Made by a program: the position numbers and the translations under genes
Notes under the pieces: generated by a model
The model's database searches: none
What the model was told of the DNA's origin: nothing
What the model saw: only the letters and a program-made list of their open reading frames with translations
Shown: piece by piece, positions 24,926 to 33,370 of the stretch
How positions within the stretch are numbered: the first letter of the stretch is position 1
Layout: the number at the start of each line of letters is the position of its first letter
Origin: Clostridium sp. OF03-18AA
GTDB lineage: Bacteria > Bacillota > Clostridia > Lachnospirales > Lachnospiraceae
Reading direction: 5' to 3'
DNA: 64,000 bases
Assembly: GCF_003478035.1 (NCBI RefSeq)
Contig: NZ_QUEP01000006.1
Span: forward strand, 172,527-236,526

Positions 24926-25588
24926 TTAGACTAATTCACGAATCACCCGGGCTACGAGAGTACGGGAAAGAAGGACTGGCTTCTGGGTCAGAGCCTGGAT
25001 ACGCTCCTTCATTTCGATGGTGTATCCGATGCAGTCTAAAAGGATCAGATCCGTATCAGCGGGGATCTCCTTTGCAGCTGCAAAAACAGCGAGAGGATCA
25101 CCGTATGGGGATACAGAGGTCACGTGGAGAGAGTCACAGCAGTCTTTCCACTTTCCGGGCATCTGTTCCTCCTGCGCCTTTGTAGGAATGATGACCGACA
25201 GATTTTTTACGCTGATGGCCGGGATCAGTCCCTTTAAGATATGGTCAGGGAAGATAAGAGGGACATTGGAGTGAAATTCAGCCGGAAATTCTCCGGTGCA
25301 GAGGAAAAGGATAAGAGAAACGCCCTGCTGTTCGAGATCGTCAATGCAAAGCTGCAGGCGGGGAAGAATGTAGGATTCTCCGAATGTTGCTGAGGTTCCG
25401 TCCGTGAGTCTGGACACAAGGACGTTTTCACCGGGACGCGGAACAAACTTTGCGATCTCTCCCTTTGAAAGTCCGTCCAGTGCTCCGGCCTGAATGATCT
25501 CAACCGAGTCTCCGAGGATGGGCTGGATCTCAGGAATCAGGTCAACTCTGGGAGACTGGCCGACAGTAATCGCGCCGATTTTTTTCAT
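24926..25588 (-). CDS. AroM-family protein
   Basis: 220 residues with the AroM-type opening MKKIGAITVGQSPR, the LLLDCIGYT-like segment (ILLDCIGYTIEMKERI) and the family's ASP/Glu-racemase-like fold. AroM relatives are uncharacterised but often sit near amino-acid or hydroxy-acid catabolic genes with PrpR-like regulators. Start: ATG 25588 with AAAGGGG upstream. It is intact, between two activator fragments. Confidence 0.82.
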   Translation of the reverse strand: MKKIGAITVGQSPRVDLIPEIQPILGDSVEIIQAGALDGLSKGEIAKFVPRPGENVLVSRLTDGTSATFGESYILPRLQLCIDDLEQQGVSLILFLCTGEFPAEFHSNVPLIFPDHILKGLIPAISVKNLSVIIPTKAQEEQMPGKWKDCCDSLHVTSVSPYGDPLAVFAAAKEIPADTDLILLDCIGYTIEMKERIQALTQKPVLLSRTLVARVIRELV

Positions 25589-25625
25589 AGTGATACCCCT
25601 TTCAGAATCATTGGTTTGAGGGCTG

Positions 25626-25643
25626 CCTGTGGCAGTCCACAGG
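25626..25643. other. Small perfect hairpin upstream of aroM
   Basis: CCTGTGG-CAGT-CCACAGG, 7-bp perfect arms, about 40 bp upstream of the aroM-type start. Possible regulator site or leader hairpin. Confidence 0.4.
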
Positions 25644-25724
25644 TACATGATACCTTTGCTCAGATATCATCAATATATCACATTTGCAGCCTCAAAACCA
25701 GATAAACATTGGGCTTTCCATCTA

Positions 25725-26139
25725 TCAATCCGCACCTTTCGTATATTTCTGTCTCTTCCGAACGAACGTTGAGGGTGTTATTCCGAGGCTCTCTGCGGCC
25801 TCACGGACGTTTCCGTACTTTTCGTAGGCATGGTTGATATATTCCAGTTCCAGCTCTTCCATAGCAGTCTTTAAGTCCTTCACGGGATCCAGGACTCTCG
25901 ACTTTGTCTCCGGGCGTTCCTTTACCGGAAATAAGTGGAGTGCATCCGGACCGATCTCATCCTCATTGCTGATAATGACGGCACGCTCGATGATGTTTCT
26001 GAGTTCACGGATATTTCCCGGCCAGTTGTAATCCTGCATCATTTTTGCGGAGAGAGGAGAGAGATATTTTTTGAAATCATACTTCCGGTTCAGAGCCTGC
26101 AGGAACGACTGGGCCAGAGGCAGGATGTCGAACGTAAAG
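25725..26139 (-). pseudogene. 3' fragment of a sigma-54-dependent activator
   Basis: The open frame gives the end of the AAA+ sigma-54 interaction domain (YNWPGNIRELRNIIERAVII) and a C-terminal Fis-type HTH (YGNVREAAESLGITPSTF). The Walker A, GAFTGA and N-terminal sensory parts are missing. Homology begins near DILPLAQSFL (about 26128), where it meets the PrpD fragment on the other strand. The two 5' halves appear to have been lost in one deletion. Confidence 0.8.
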
Positions 26140-26433
26140 AATCCGCAGGTACAGTATCTGTTAAAACGCATGGAGCTCGTGGGAAGTGATGAATTTACCC
26201 CGTCCAGAGGCGGAAGAGCAACGATCTACTTTAAAGACGGAACGCATGCAACCAACACGACCTATCTTCTTGGTCATGAGATCGATATCGATGAGGCATT
26301 CGGGGACGTAACAGGAAAATATAAGGAGATCATGATCCCGAGAGTCGGAGAGGAACATGCAGATGCGATCTATGCAAGTCTGATGGAACTGGATATGGTT
26401 CCGGATGTCAGAAAGATGACTGGAAAATTCTAA
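26125..26433 (+). pseudogene. 3' fragment of an MmgE/PrpD-family gene
   Basis: About 100 residues resembling the C-terminus of MmgE/PrpD (2-methylcitrate dehydratase-type) proteins: RGGRATIYFKDGTH, then the GKYKEIMIPRVGEEHADAIYASL helix. A full-length family member has about 450 residues, so over three quarters is missing. An ATG at 26125 exists but lies inside the opposing activator fragment and has no good ribosome binding site. Followed 23 bp later by the intact RraA-like gene. Confidence 0.65.
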
Positions 26434-26456
26434 GAGACGGAAAGAAGGTTACATTT

Positions 26457-27116
26457 ATGGAACTGGAAGAAAAGAAGAAGATCATAGAGGAAATTCTGAA
26501 ATACCCGACCGGAAATATTTCTGACGCGATGGATAATCTGGGAATCCGGAGGGGTGCAGTGATCGGACTTCATGCGATCGATCCGAAACAGGAGAAAGCA
26601 GCAGGTTTTGCGCTTACGATCCGCCAGGCACGCCGCAGTACGGCGTATGACGGAAAAAATCAGGCACGTCAGGGCGGAATTATCGATACAGAGACAAAGC
26701 CGTATGATATGCTCGTGATCGATATGGCAGGAATTCAGAATGTCAGCACAGGCGGTGCGCTCCTTGCTCTGCGGGCAAAAACGCGCGGAGTTTCCGGAGA
26801 ACTGACGAACGGCTGCCTGAGAGATGCGGACGAGATCGCAGAACTTGGATTTCCGGCATACTGCGCGGGAACATGCCCGGTAAAGAGTGCGCGGGATATC
26901 GAGACAGTCGGCGTTAATGTTCCGGTCATGATCGGAGGCGTCCAGATCCTTCCGGAAGATTTGATCCTTATGGACAGCACAGGCGCTGTCGTGGTTCCCG
27001 GCGGCCGGATCCAGGAAGTCCTCGCAGAGGCAGCAAAGATCAATGCCCGTGAAGCCAAAATGGAAGATCTGATCCGGCAGGGAATGTCGATCGTAGAGGC
27101 GCGGAAAGTAAAATAA
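26457..27116 (+). CDS. RraA-family protein (HMG/CHA aldolase type)
   Basis: 219 residues. It carries the RraA/aldolase core: GNISDAMD at the start, ALLALRAKTRGVSGELTNGCLRDADEIAELGFP with the metal/substrate-binding Arg-Asp pair, and VVVPGGRIQEVLAEA. Members include 4-hydroxy-4-methyl-2-oxoglutarate aldolase and oxaloacetate decarboxylase; true RNase E inhibitors are unlikely here. Start ATG 26457 with GAAGG. Probably the last gene of a decayed hydroxy-acid catabolic operon that has lost its promoter region. Confidence 0.85.
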   Translation: MELEEKKKIIEEILKYPTGNISDAMDNLGIRRGAVIGLHAIDPKQEKAAGFALTIRQARRSTAYDGKNQARQGGIIDTETKPYDMLVIDMAGIQNVSTGGALLALRAKTRGVSGELTNGCLRDADEIAELGFPAYCAGTCPVKSARDIETVGVNVPVMIGGVQILPEDLILMDSTGAVVVPGGRIQEVLAEAAKINAREAKMEDLIRQGMSIVEARKVK

Positions 27117-27143
27117 AAGAAAAAAGAATAAGAAATAAGAAAG

Positions 27144-27182
27144 AGCGGCAGGACCAGGTGTGGTGGGACTGCCGCTTGTTTT
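27144..27182 (+). terminator. Terminator after the RraA-like gene
   Basis: AGCGGCAG (27144-27151) against CTGCCGCT (27169-27176), followed by TGTTTT. Confidence 0.75.
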
Positions 27183-27205
27183 GATAGAATAGAAACCCAA
27201 CCGGA

Positions 27206-27234
27206 TTGATATGACTCTCAAAACATGGTATAAT
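27206..27234 (+). promoter_or_regulatory. Promoter of the lipoprotein gene
   Basis: -35 TTGATA (27206-27211), 17-bp spacer, -10 TATAAT (27229-27234), 30 bp before the start codon. Confidence 0.75.
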
Positions 27235-27263
27235 AATGTGCAGCTTGCAGAGAGGAGACCAAG

Positions 27264-27896
27264 ATGAAAAAAACATATTTGTACATGAGCATATTGGGAA
27301 TGAGCGTTGCTCTGGCGGCTGGCTGTCAGAAGGCAGATACGGCAGAGACCACGGTAACTGTGGAAACAACAGCAGAACAGAGTACGGAGACAGAAAGTAC
27401 GTCTCCTGCTGAGAGTGAGACATCGGATGACGCGGAGATACTGAAGAATTATCATCTCCTTCAGGGTGTCATCGTAAAGACGGATTCTGAAAAGGGCACT
27501 TTCACCGTAAAGACTGATGACGGTGCGGAATATACGCTCGCAACGGAAAATATCCATGATGTGGAGACGGAGATCGCGGATGACAGTGTTGTAGCGATCG
27601 GATATATCGGAGAGGAACTTCATGACAGCGATCAGCTGAAAGATGTTGAGCTGGTGATCGCGGCTCCGGGCGATGATGACTGGACGATCGCATATGCGGA
27701 AGGAACAACGACCGCCAACGCGATGAGCACATTTACCATGGTGACAGCGGATGGAACCGAGATGGGATTTATGAAAGATGGCTGCCCGATGGATGAAGAT
27801 GCTTTAGGCGGAGACAGCGGTGCGAAGGTTGGAGTTGTCTATATGGATTCCGAAGATGTGAGCTTTCCGCTGGAGATCAAGAAATTAGAGGAATAA
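27264..27896 (+). CDS. Uncharacterised lipoprotein
   Basis: 210 residues. Signal peptide with lipobox ending AAGC (Cys21), then a Thr/Glu/Ser-rich linker to about residue 57 and a compact domain of about 150 residues. The first half of that domain (LQGVIVKTDSEKGTFTVKTDDGAEYTLATE) looks like a small beta-barrel of the kind that binds ligands or nucleic acid, but no family is recognised. Start ATG 27264 with GAGAGGAG. Own promoter; a monocistronic unit. Confidence 0.75.
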   Translation: MKKTYLYMSILGMSVALAAGCQKADTAETTVTVETTAEQSTETESTSPAESETSDDAEILKNYHLLQGVIVKTDSEKGTFTVKTDDGAEYTLATENIHDVETEIADDSVVAIGYIGEELHDSDQLKDVELVIAAPGDDDWTIAYAEGTTTANAMSTFTMVTADGTEMGFMKDGCPMDEDALGGDSGAKVGVVYMDSEDVSFPLEIKKLEE

Positions 27897-28067
27897 GGCT
27901 GAGGCGATCAGCGACAGGTAAAGTAGGATCGATAAAATCCGGAAATAAAAAAGGCGGATATTTGCTGCTTTTCATGGCGGGAGTCTTCAGATTCCCAAAG
28001 TCTGAATGATACTGTCATGGCAGCGAATCATGCCGATGATATAACAGGAAAGGAATGAGGTCTTAAG

Positions 28068-28562
28068 ATGGCAGATTTATTTCACCGTGTAAGTATTCGA
28101 AAATTCAAAGACGAAGCAGTTTCCAGTGAGGATATCGGATATATCCTGGAAGCGGCGATGGCAGCCCCGTCGGCAAAGAACCAGCAGCCGTGGGAGTTCT
28201 ATGTGATCCAGAACCGTGAGGTATTAAAGAAGCTTGGAGAATCCAGCCCGTTCTCGGGTCCGGCAGGAAACGCACCGGTTGCGATCGTGAGTGCATATCG
28301 CGAGGACTGCGAATTGCCGGAGTTTGCACACATCGACATGAGCATTGCGATGGAGAACCTGTGGCTTGCGGCTGATGAGATCGGACTCGGCGGCGTATGG
28401 CTCGGTGTTGCACCGCGTGAGGACCGCATGAAAGAGGTCGAAGAGATCGTCGGGATCCCGGAAGGACAGCGCGCATTCGGAATCTTCGCAATGGGCTATC
28501 CGGCTGAGGAACGCACCCAGCAGGATCGGTTTGATCAGAGCAGGATCCATTATGTGAGATAA
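28068..28562 (+). CDS. Nitroreductase-family flavoprotein
   Basis: 164 residues, typical of small nitroreductases. The FMN-binding pattern is seen in SIRKFKDE, APSAKNQQPWEF, MSIAMENLWLAADEIGLGGVWLGV and AMGYPAEER. It likely reduces quinones, nitro compounds or a flavin substrate with NAD(P)H. Start ATG 28068 after AAAGGAATGAGG. A second family member lies at 36563. Confidence 0.9.
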   Translation: MADLFHRVSIRKFKDEAVSSEDIGYILEAAMAAPSAKNQQPWEFYVIQNREVLKKLGESSPFSGPAGNAPVAIVSAYREDCELPEFAHIDMSIAMENLWLAADEIGLGGVWLGVAPREDRMKEVEEIVGIPEGQRAFGIFAMGYPAEERTQQDRFDQSRIHYVR

Positions 28563-28577
28563 TTAAGAAGAAACGAA

Positions 28578-28670
28578 AAGGGGACAGCCTGAAGAGGATA
28601 TTGCCTTAGAAGTCAGATTTTAAAACCTGACGCATGAAGCACAGTATACTCTTTGGACTGTCCCTTTTTT
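28578..28670 (+). terminator. Long nested terminator hairpin
   Basis: AAGGGGACAG (28578-28587) pairs with CTGTCCCTT (28658-28666), extended by GAAGAG/CTCTTT, then TTTT. The ~60-nt inside holds a second hairpin, GTCAG ... CTGAC. This is unusually large for a simple terminator. Confidence 0.6.
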
Positions 28671-28714
28671 ATATACGGGCTAATCTGAAAACCGGAGTAA
28701 CAACGTTTTGGAAA

Positions 28715-29014
28715 TCAGACCATCGTCGGGCAGACGGGAATGGAATCGAGTTCTTCCTGTTCAGACAGTTTGAGATTTCTGATATCGATATCGGTCTGGA
28801 TATCCAGAAAATATTTGTCAGACACACCGAAATACTTGGCGAGGCGGAGAGAAGTATCTGCGGTGATCTTACGGCGGTCATGCAGAATGTCCTGGATCCT
28901 GGAGACAGGGACATGGATATCCTGCGCGAGGCGGTAGGCGGAAATGCCGTAGGGTTTCATAAACTCTTCGATTAAAATTTCGCTGATGGTTGGAGTTGTG
29001 ATATAGTTTGGCAT
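28715..29014 (-). CDS. higA: HigA-family antitoxin
   Basis: 99 residues with a Cro/C1-type helix-turn-helix (GISAYRLAQDIHVPVSRIQDILHDRRKITADTSLRLAKYFG) and the ISEILIEEFMKPYGIS opening typical of HigA. It neutralises the toxin and represses the operon. Start: ATG 29014 with AAAGGAG; a longer frame runs through the ribosome binding site. It is the second gene, after the toxin, as usual for higBA. Confidence 0.92.
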   Translation of the reverse strand: MPNYITTPTISEILIEEFMKPYGISAYRLAQDIHVPVSRIQDILHDRRKITADTSLRLAKYFGVSDKYFLDIQTDIDIRNLKLSEQEELDSIPVCPTMV

Positions 29015-29049
29015 AAAAAGATCTCCTTTCATTTTAAACTATGTGATGA

Positions 29050-29334
29050 TCATGAATGGTAATTAACTATTTCGAGGTCAAAAAAATCATTTCCTATAAT
29101 TCTAAAACAGATGCGGTATTGTGCATTAATTTGAATGCTGTATTGCCCTTCGCGATTTCCATGAAGCAATTCCAGATGATTGGCAGGAGGAATTCTTAAA
29201 TCTTCTAGGGAAGTAGCATTGTCGATCATGATTAGTTTTCTCAGAGCAATTCTCTGAATGGACTGTGGTAGTTTCTTTGAAAATTCCTGATTATAGATTT
29301 TTTCAGTTTCTTTATCTGCGAAGTTTTTTATCAT
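29050..29334 (-). CDS. higB: HigB-family toxin (RelE superfamily mRNA interferase)
   Basis: 94 residues. HigB pattern: FADKETEKIYNQEFSKKLPQSIQRIALRKL, LRIPPANHLELLHGNREGQYSIQINAQYRICFRI. HigB toxins cut mRNA on the ribosome. Start: ATG 29334, eight bases after GAGGT. Toxin first, antitoxin second, 35 bp apart. Confidence 0.93.
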   Translation of the reverse strand: MIKNFADKETEKIYNQEFSKKLPQSIQRIALRKLIMIDNATSLEDLRIPPANHLELLHGNREGQYSIQINAQYRICFRIIGNDFFDLEIVNYHS

Positions 29335-29348
29335 ATTTATGTACCTCA

Positions 29349-29377
29349 ATTATACCTGTTTTGCATGTACATGTCAA
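29349..29377 (-). promoter_or_regulatory. higBA promoter with palindromic operator
   Basis: Minus-strand -35 TTGACA (29377-29372) and -10 TATAAT (29354-29349), 17-bp spacer. The spacer contains the perfect palindrome CATGTACATG (29364-29373), a likely HigA operator. Confidence 0.8.
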
Positions 29378-29621
29378 ACAGAAAACAAATGTTATAAAGT
29401 GACTTTGATAAATAAAGTGAAATAGATAATACGGATGTCATGTTTAGAAGTAATGATTGTATAAAAAAGAAATTAAAAGGAATGTAGAAAATTTATGCGA
29501 TACAAGATTATAGGACCAGAGGATTCAGAAGATGGTGAGCAATAGTGTAAGCTACCCTGATAAGAATTGCAATAGAAAACGAAAATGTTTAAGAAACATT
29601 TTATATGTGTTATATGTAAAA
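29378..29621. other. AT-rich intergenic region between higBA and the dipeptidase
   Basis: No recognised gene. A 16-codon frame begins at the ATG in TTTATGCGATAC (about 29494) but has no family match that I can see. Confidence 0.4.
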
Positions 29622-29650
29622 CTGAAATGCAGGAGACTCCTGCATTTCAG
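29622..29650 (-). terminator. Terminator of the dipeptidase gene
   Basis: A perfect 14-bp inverted repeat (CTGAAATGCAGGAG, one-base spacer, CTCCTGCATTTCAG), followed on the minus strand by UUUU. Confidence 0.8.
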
Positions 29651-29661
29651 CCTTGCACATT

Positions 29662-30606
29662 TTACAGATTCTTCTCGAAAAACTCCTCCGCATTCCGGAA
29701 CAGGATCCCTTCAGCCAGTTCTGTTGACATCCCCTGATCAAGGAAATATTCGTACAGTGCAGCTGCTTTTTCAGGACTGTCCAGGTATGTAGGGAGAGTC
29801 GCGCCATCGAAATCGGAGCCGAGGGCGAGATTTTTGTATGCACCGAGCTTGAAAAAGTGCTCGATGTGGCGATAGAGGTCCTCCGGGGAATCGCCGGTGC
29901 CGCCGTCGGTGATGAAGCTTTTACAGTAATTGAGACCGATCAGGCAGCCGCGGCGGACCATTTCGCGGATCATGTCGTCCGTGAGATTTCTCTTGTGGGA
30001 GCAGACAGCTCTGGCGTTGGAGTGGGTCGCGACGAACGGACGGCGGGCGGTCTCAAAGAGATCGGCATATCCGGCATCATTTAAGTGGGAGACATCGACG
30101 AGAATTCCGCAGTCTTCCATCTCATGGACAGCCTGTCTGCCAAAATCTGTCATGCCGTGTGTGGTCGTATGACCGGAACCGAGTTCGTTTTCGCCGTTCC
30201 AGGTGAGCGTCATGCAGCGGACGCCATCATCCGCAAGCTTTTTTACGCGGGTGATGTCACCGGCAAGCGCGGAGCCGTTTTCGATGGTCAAAAAGGCTGC
30301 GGTTTTGCCGGAATTCCACGCAGCCTTCATATCGGAAGCGGTGTGGCAGGGAGTGACGCGGTCACAGAATTTCTTCATCTGCCGATTGAAGTTATCCCGG
30401 TTCGTCTCATAGTAATCGATCGCGGCCTGCCCGCGGTATTCGTCAGGAATGAATACCGCGTAGAACTGTGCCCAGTGGACATCGGCCGGGATCGCGGATA
30501 AAGAGAGAACACGCCCCGGGTCATCCAGAGTGTCCGGGTCGGAGTTCTTGTGGATGCAGTCGGTGAGAGTGTCACAGTGCAGGTCGATCAGTGCGTAAGA
30601 ATTCAT
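29662..30606 (-). CDS. Membrane-dipeptidase-type peptidase, family M19
   Basis: 314 residues. The zinc-site opening is LIDLHCDTL (His and Asp ligands), bridging Glu in FLTIENGSAL, LVDVSHLN and ATHSNARAVCSHKRNLTDD supply further ligands, and ALGSDFDGA lies near the end. It hydrolyses dipeptides, some with D-residues. No signal peptide, so cytoplasmic. Start ATG 30606 with AGGAGG. It is followed by its own terminator. Confidence 0.92.
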   Translation of the reverse strand: MNSYALIDLHCDTLTDCIHKNSDPDTLDDPGRVLSLSAIPADVHWAQFYAVFIPDEYRGQAAIDYYETNRDNFNRQMKKFCDRVTPCHTASDMKAAWNSGKTAAFLTIENGSALAGDITRVKKLADDGVRCMTLTWNGENELGSGHTTTHGMTDFGRQAVHEMEDCGILVDVSHLNDAGYADLFETARRPFVATHSNARAVCSHKRNLTDDMIREMVRRGCLIGLNYCKSFITDGGTGDSPEDLYRHIEHFFKLGAYKNLALGSDFDGATLPTYLDSPEKAAALYEYFLDQGMSTELAEGILFRNAEEFFEKNL

Positions 30607-30771
30607 GGAAGATTCCTCCTGAAAATGGATTATTTTAAGCTAAAGTCGGTAATTTTGCGGAGCCTAACATAGCAGCGCTGGATGATCGTGGCTTGTAGTT
30701 GATGATTTTGTAAAATTGCTTCAGTCAGGTGCTGTTGCATTGATATTTTGGCAATGGCCGCCTAAAATCAC

Positions 30772-30813
30772 GCTGAGAGCTGAGAGCTGAGAGCTGAGAG
30801 CTGAGAGCTGAGA
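30772..30813. repeat. Heptanucleotide tandem repeat (GCTGAGA)x6
   Basis: Six perfect 7-bp units plus a partial seventh (GCT), ending three bases before the stop of the neighbouring hydrolase gene on the minus strand. A slippage-prone repeat. Confidence 0.95.
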
Positions 30814-30816
30814 GCT

Positions 30817-31791
30817 CTAATTCTGTCTTCGAATTTCGCCCTTTAAAATGATCGGGTAGCGGATCAGTTTCCCGGAATCAAGATTTTCCTTGTTCATATC
30901 CACCGCCGTGATCTGATGATTTTCATAAGTTGTATAGTAATAAGTTCCGGTCTCCGCGCTGCAGCAGGAGGTGTAGATCGTGATCTCATACTTTCCTTCC
31001 GCGACCTCACAGCATCCGCGCTGCTGGTCCACAGCCCCTAAAATATGGAAAAACTGGCTGACGCTTTCTTCCTCGCTGTCACCGGAGACAGAGTGTGCAC
31101 GGGTAAACGCCACACGCGCAAAGCGGGACTGGGAAGAGAGATCCCCCGGAAGACCGAGAGCGCCCATGCCGCGGCTGTAGGTGGAAAGCGGTGCATCCGG
31201 CGCGAAGTGGTTCTCCGGCTGGCGCGGGGAGAGACTGAGGTAATTATTTAAATGGAACATCTGCATATCAAACGGCGGATTGTTTGTCAGAACTCCGACC
31301 GGATCGTCATGAACATGGAGTCCGTCTTTCATGGACTCGACAACGATCGCCTCGTCTTTGTCTGCGATGATCCAGTGAAGGCTGGCCGCCGGCAGCTGGG
31401 GATTAAACGGGGTCCCGACAAGGTTCATAACGGCGAGTTTTTCTTTCGCCTCGCTGACGGTCGCGCACTGGCTTAAGATCCACGGAATAAATTCGAACTG
31501 GGCGACATTTTCAACCCCGTCTTTCATATCCGCATATGCCGCATTGCCGACAAAGTTGAGTCCGGCCATGCCGAGCCCTTTTTCGTTCATGGCATCGTAA
31601 TATAACGGATAATCCCCGGCGATATGTGCCATGCCGATGATCGCATAGTGGGAGTCGTGCGTGCCCATATGGCGGAACGGGATCGGGTAATTGCGCGGGG
31701 TGATCGTGATCTCTTCTCCATAGGAAAATTCATAGTCTAAGGTTCGTCCGAAGTAAAATCCTTTTGTTTTGTAAGTTGCTGCTGTACACAT
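30817..31791 (-). CDS. Choloylglycine hydrolase-family enzyme (bile-salt hydrolase/penicillin V acylase type)
   Basis: 324 residues, the usual length. The start MCTAATY puts the nucleophile at Cys2 after Met removal (N-terminal-nucleophile hydrolase). Other active-site positions are present: Arg16 and Asp19 in FGRTLDYE, Asn in NEKGLGMAGLNF, TNNPPFDMQ, and Arg in SRFARVAF. It deconjugates bile salts or cleaves acylated amino acids or penicillin V; which of these cannot be told by eye. Start fixed by the Cys2 rule, with GAGGTTTTC upstream. No signal peptide. Confidence 0.92.
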   Translation of the reverse strand: MCTAATYKTKGFYFGRTLDYEFSYGEEITITPRNYPIPFRHMGTHDSHYAIIGMAHIAGDYPLYYDAMNEKGLGMAGLNFVGNAAYADMKDGVENVAQFEFIPWILSQCATVSEAKEKLAVMNLVGTPFNPQLPAASLHWIIADKDEAIVVESMKDGLHVHDDPVGVLTNNPPFDMQMFHLNNYLSLSPRQPENHFAPDAPLSTYSRGMGALGLPGDLSSQSRFARVAFTRAHSVSGDSEEESVSQFFHILGAVDQQRGCCEVAEGKYEITIYTSCCSAETGTYYYTTYENHQITAVDMNKENLDSGKLIRYPIILKGEIRRQN

Positions 31792-32250
31792 AAGAGAAAA
31801 CCTCCATTCCTGTTGTGAACAAAGAACTGTCGTAACTGTGAGGGTACTGAGCAGTTACGAACTGCCAATAGAAGACTGCGCAGATGCCCGGACAGATACC
31901 GAACTGTCTGCCAAAAGTGCAGAATGGACTGCATGTCTTCTGAAATGAGTTTCGAATCAGTAAGAAATCGTCTGCAGCTGCTGATCCGCCTGGACTCGAA
32001 TGCGAAATGACGGCAAAAGCGGCTGCACGTGTGGACAAAGAATGCCCGTACTGTAACAGTATACCGCATTTCCTGAAAAAATTCATTAAAAAGAGCTTTA
32101 CAAAAGCACTTTAGTATGGTAACATGATAACACGATGAAAACAGAGAAACAAAATCGAATACAAAAACGCGACATTCGGTTTTAGGATAGGAAAAAAGTC
32201 AACGGAAACCGCCTGATCAAGGGCAGGCAGATATGAGGAGGACAATTATT
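31792..32250. other. Intergenic region before the amino-acid ABC operon
   Basis: It holds a 27-bp palindromic repeat (31832-31858), a partial copy of the TGCCCG..TACTGTAAC repeat (32043-32057) and a possible promoter TTTACA (32097) with TAACAT 17 bp later. No gene is visible. Confidence 0.5.
31832..31858. repeat. Palindromic repeat, family D copy 1
   Basis: 27 bp bounded by GTAACTG and CAGTTAC. Its reverse complement matches 38573-38599 at 24 of 27 positions. Confidence 0.7.
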
Positions 32251-33114
32251 ATGAAGAAAAGATTATTAAGCGCAGTTATGGCATCCGCAATGGTACTTTC
32301 TCTCGCAGCATGCGGAGGAGCAAAGACAGAGACAACCGCAGCAGAGACATCTGCTGAGTCCAAAGAGGAGACAACCGCAGCTGATACATCCGCAGCAGAG
32401 GAGACAAAGACAGCAGGCGGCACACTGATCGTTGGTTTTGACCAGGATTTCCCGCCGATGGGATTCGTTGGTGATGATGGAGAGTACACAGGATTCGACC
32501 TTGACCTTGCAAAGGAAGTTGCAAAACGTCTTGGCTTAGAGTACAAGGCACAGCCGATCGCCTGGGACTCCAAGGATATGGAGCTTGAGTCCGGAAATAT
32601 CGACTGCATCTGGAACGGATTTACGATCACAGGCCGTGAGGATGATTACACATGGACTGAGCCGTATATGGCAAACAAGCAGGTATTCATTGTAGCAAAC
32701 GATTCTGATATCAAGAGCCAGGCTGATCTCGCCGGAAAGAATGTGGAGGTACAGGCAGATTCTTCCGCTGAGACAGCATTAAAGGAAAATCCGGACCTCA
32801 CAAACACCTTCGGACAGCTTTTAACAACTGCTGATTACAACACAGCGTTCATGGATCTGGAACAGGGCGCTGTTGATGCCGTAGCGATGGACGTTATCGT
32901 TGCAGGATATCAGATCAAACAGAGAAACGCAGATTTCAAGATCCTTGACGATTCCCTTTCCGAGGAAGAGTACGGTGTTGGCTTCAAGAAAGGCAACACA
33001 GAGTTAAGAGACAAGGTTCAGGCAACTTTAGAGGAGATGGCAGCAGACGGAACACTTGCAAAGATCTCTGATGAGTGGTTCGGTGAGGACGTTACAACGA
33101 TCGGAAACAAGTAA
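32251..33114 (+). CDS. Amino-acid ABC transporter substrate-binding lipoprotein, family 3
   Basis: 287 residues. Lipobox LAAC (Cys21), Thr/Ala/Glu-rich linker to about 58, then the polar amino-acid-binding fold: FDQDFPPMGFVGDDGEYTGFDLDLAKEVAKRLG and the substrate arginine region WNGFTITGREDDYTWTEPY. Start: ATG 32251 with GAGGAGG; the frame-extending ATG at 32233 lies before that site. The first of three genes of an importer, probably for a polar amino acid or cystine. Confidence 0.93.
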   Translation: MKKRLLSAVMASAMVLSLAACGGAKTETTAAETSAESKEETTAADTSAAEETKTAGGTLIVGFDQDFPPMGFVGDDGEYTGFDLDLAKEVAKRLGLEYKAQPIAWDSKDMELESGNIDCIWNGFTITGREDDYTWTEPYMANKQVFIVANDSDIKSQADLAGKNVEVQADSSAETALKENPDLTNTFGQLLTTADYNTAFMDLEQGAVDAVAMDVIVAGYQIKQRNADFKILDDSLSEEEYGVGFKKGNTELRDKVQATLEEMAADGTLAKISDEWFGEDVTTIGNK

Positions 33115-33133
33115 AAACGCGCTTTGCGAGTTT

Positions 33134-33200
33134 CCCCTTGTTATCGCGACAGTCGCCAAGGTCCCGCGTAAGCGCGGACTTTGGCTCGTTGTTCGCATAA
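33134..33200. other. Hairpin between binding-protein and permease genes
   Basis: GCCAAGGTCC-CGCG pairs with CGCG-GACTTTGGC around TAAG (about 33152-33185). No U-run. A second promoter-like TTTACA follows at 33310, so the permease and ATPase may have their own transcript. Confidence 0.5.
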
Positions 33201-33370
33201 ATAAATGATATTTGACACATATGTCAATATCATATAAAATGAATGCAGGACTCAGATTACGGGAACCGGTTGACAGTTCCCGTAATTTGTCTTGTTTAAA
33301 AAGAAACTTTACAAAAGCACGGTCAGATGATATGGACCGTGAAACCATGAAGGAAAGCAGGTAAGATCGT

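Noticed and set aside
25589..25724. Sigma-54 promoter for aroM
   Set aside because: No TGGCAC-N5-TTGCA element could be found in the remaining upstream region, in keeping with loss of the original control region.
26125..26433. PrpD fragment as an intact small gene
   Set aside because: It has only the C-terminal quarter of the family, its possible start lies inside the opposing fragment, and there is no ribosome binding site.
27900..28067. FMN riboswitch before the nitroreductase gene
   Set aside because: The conserved RFN blocks are absent; only small unrelated stems are seen.
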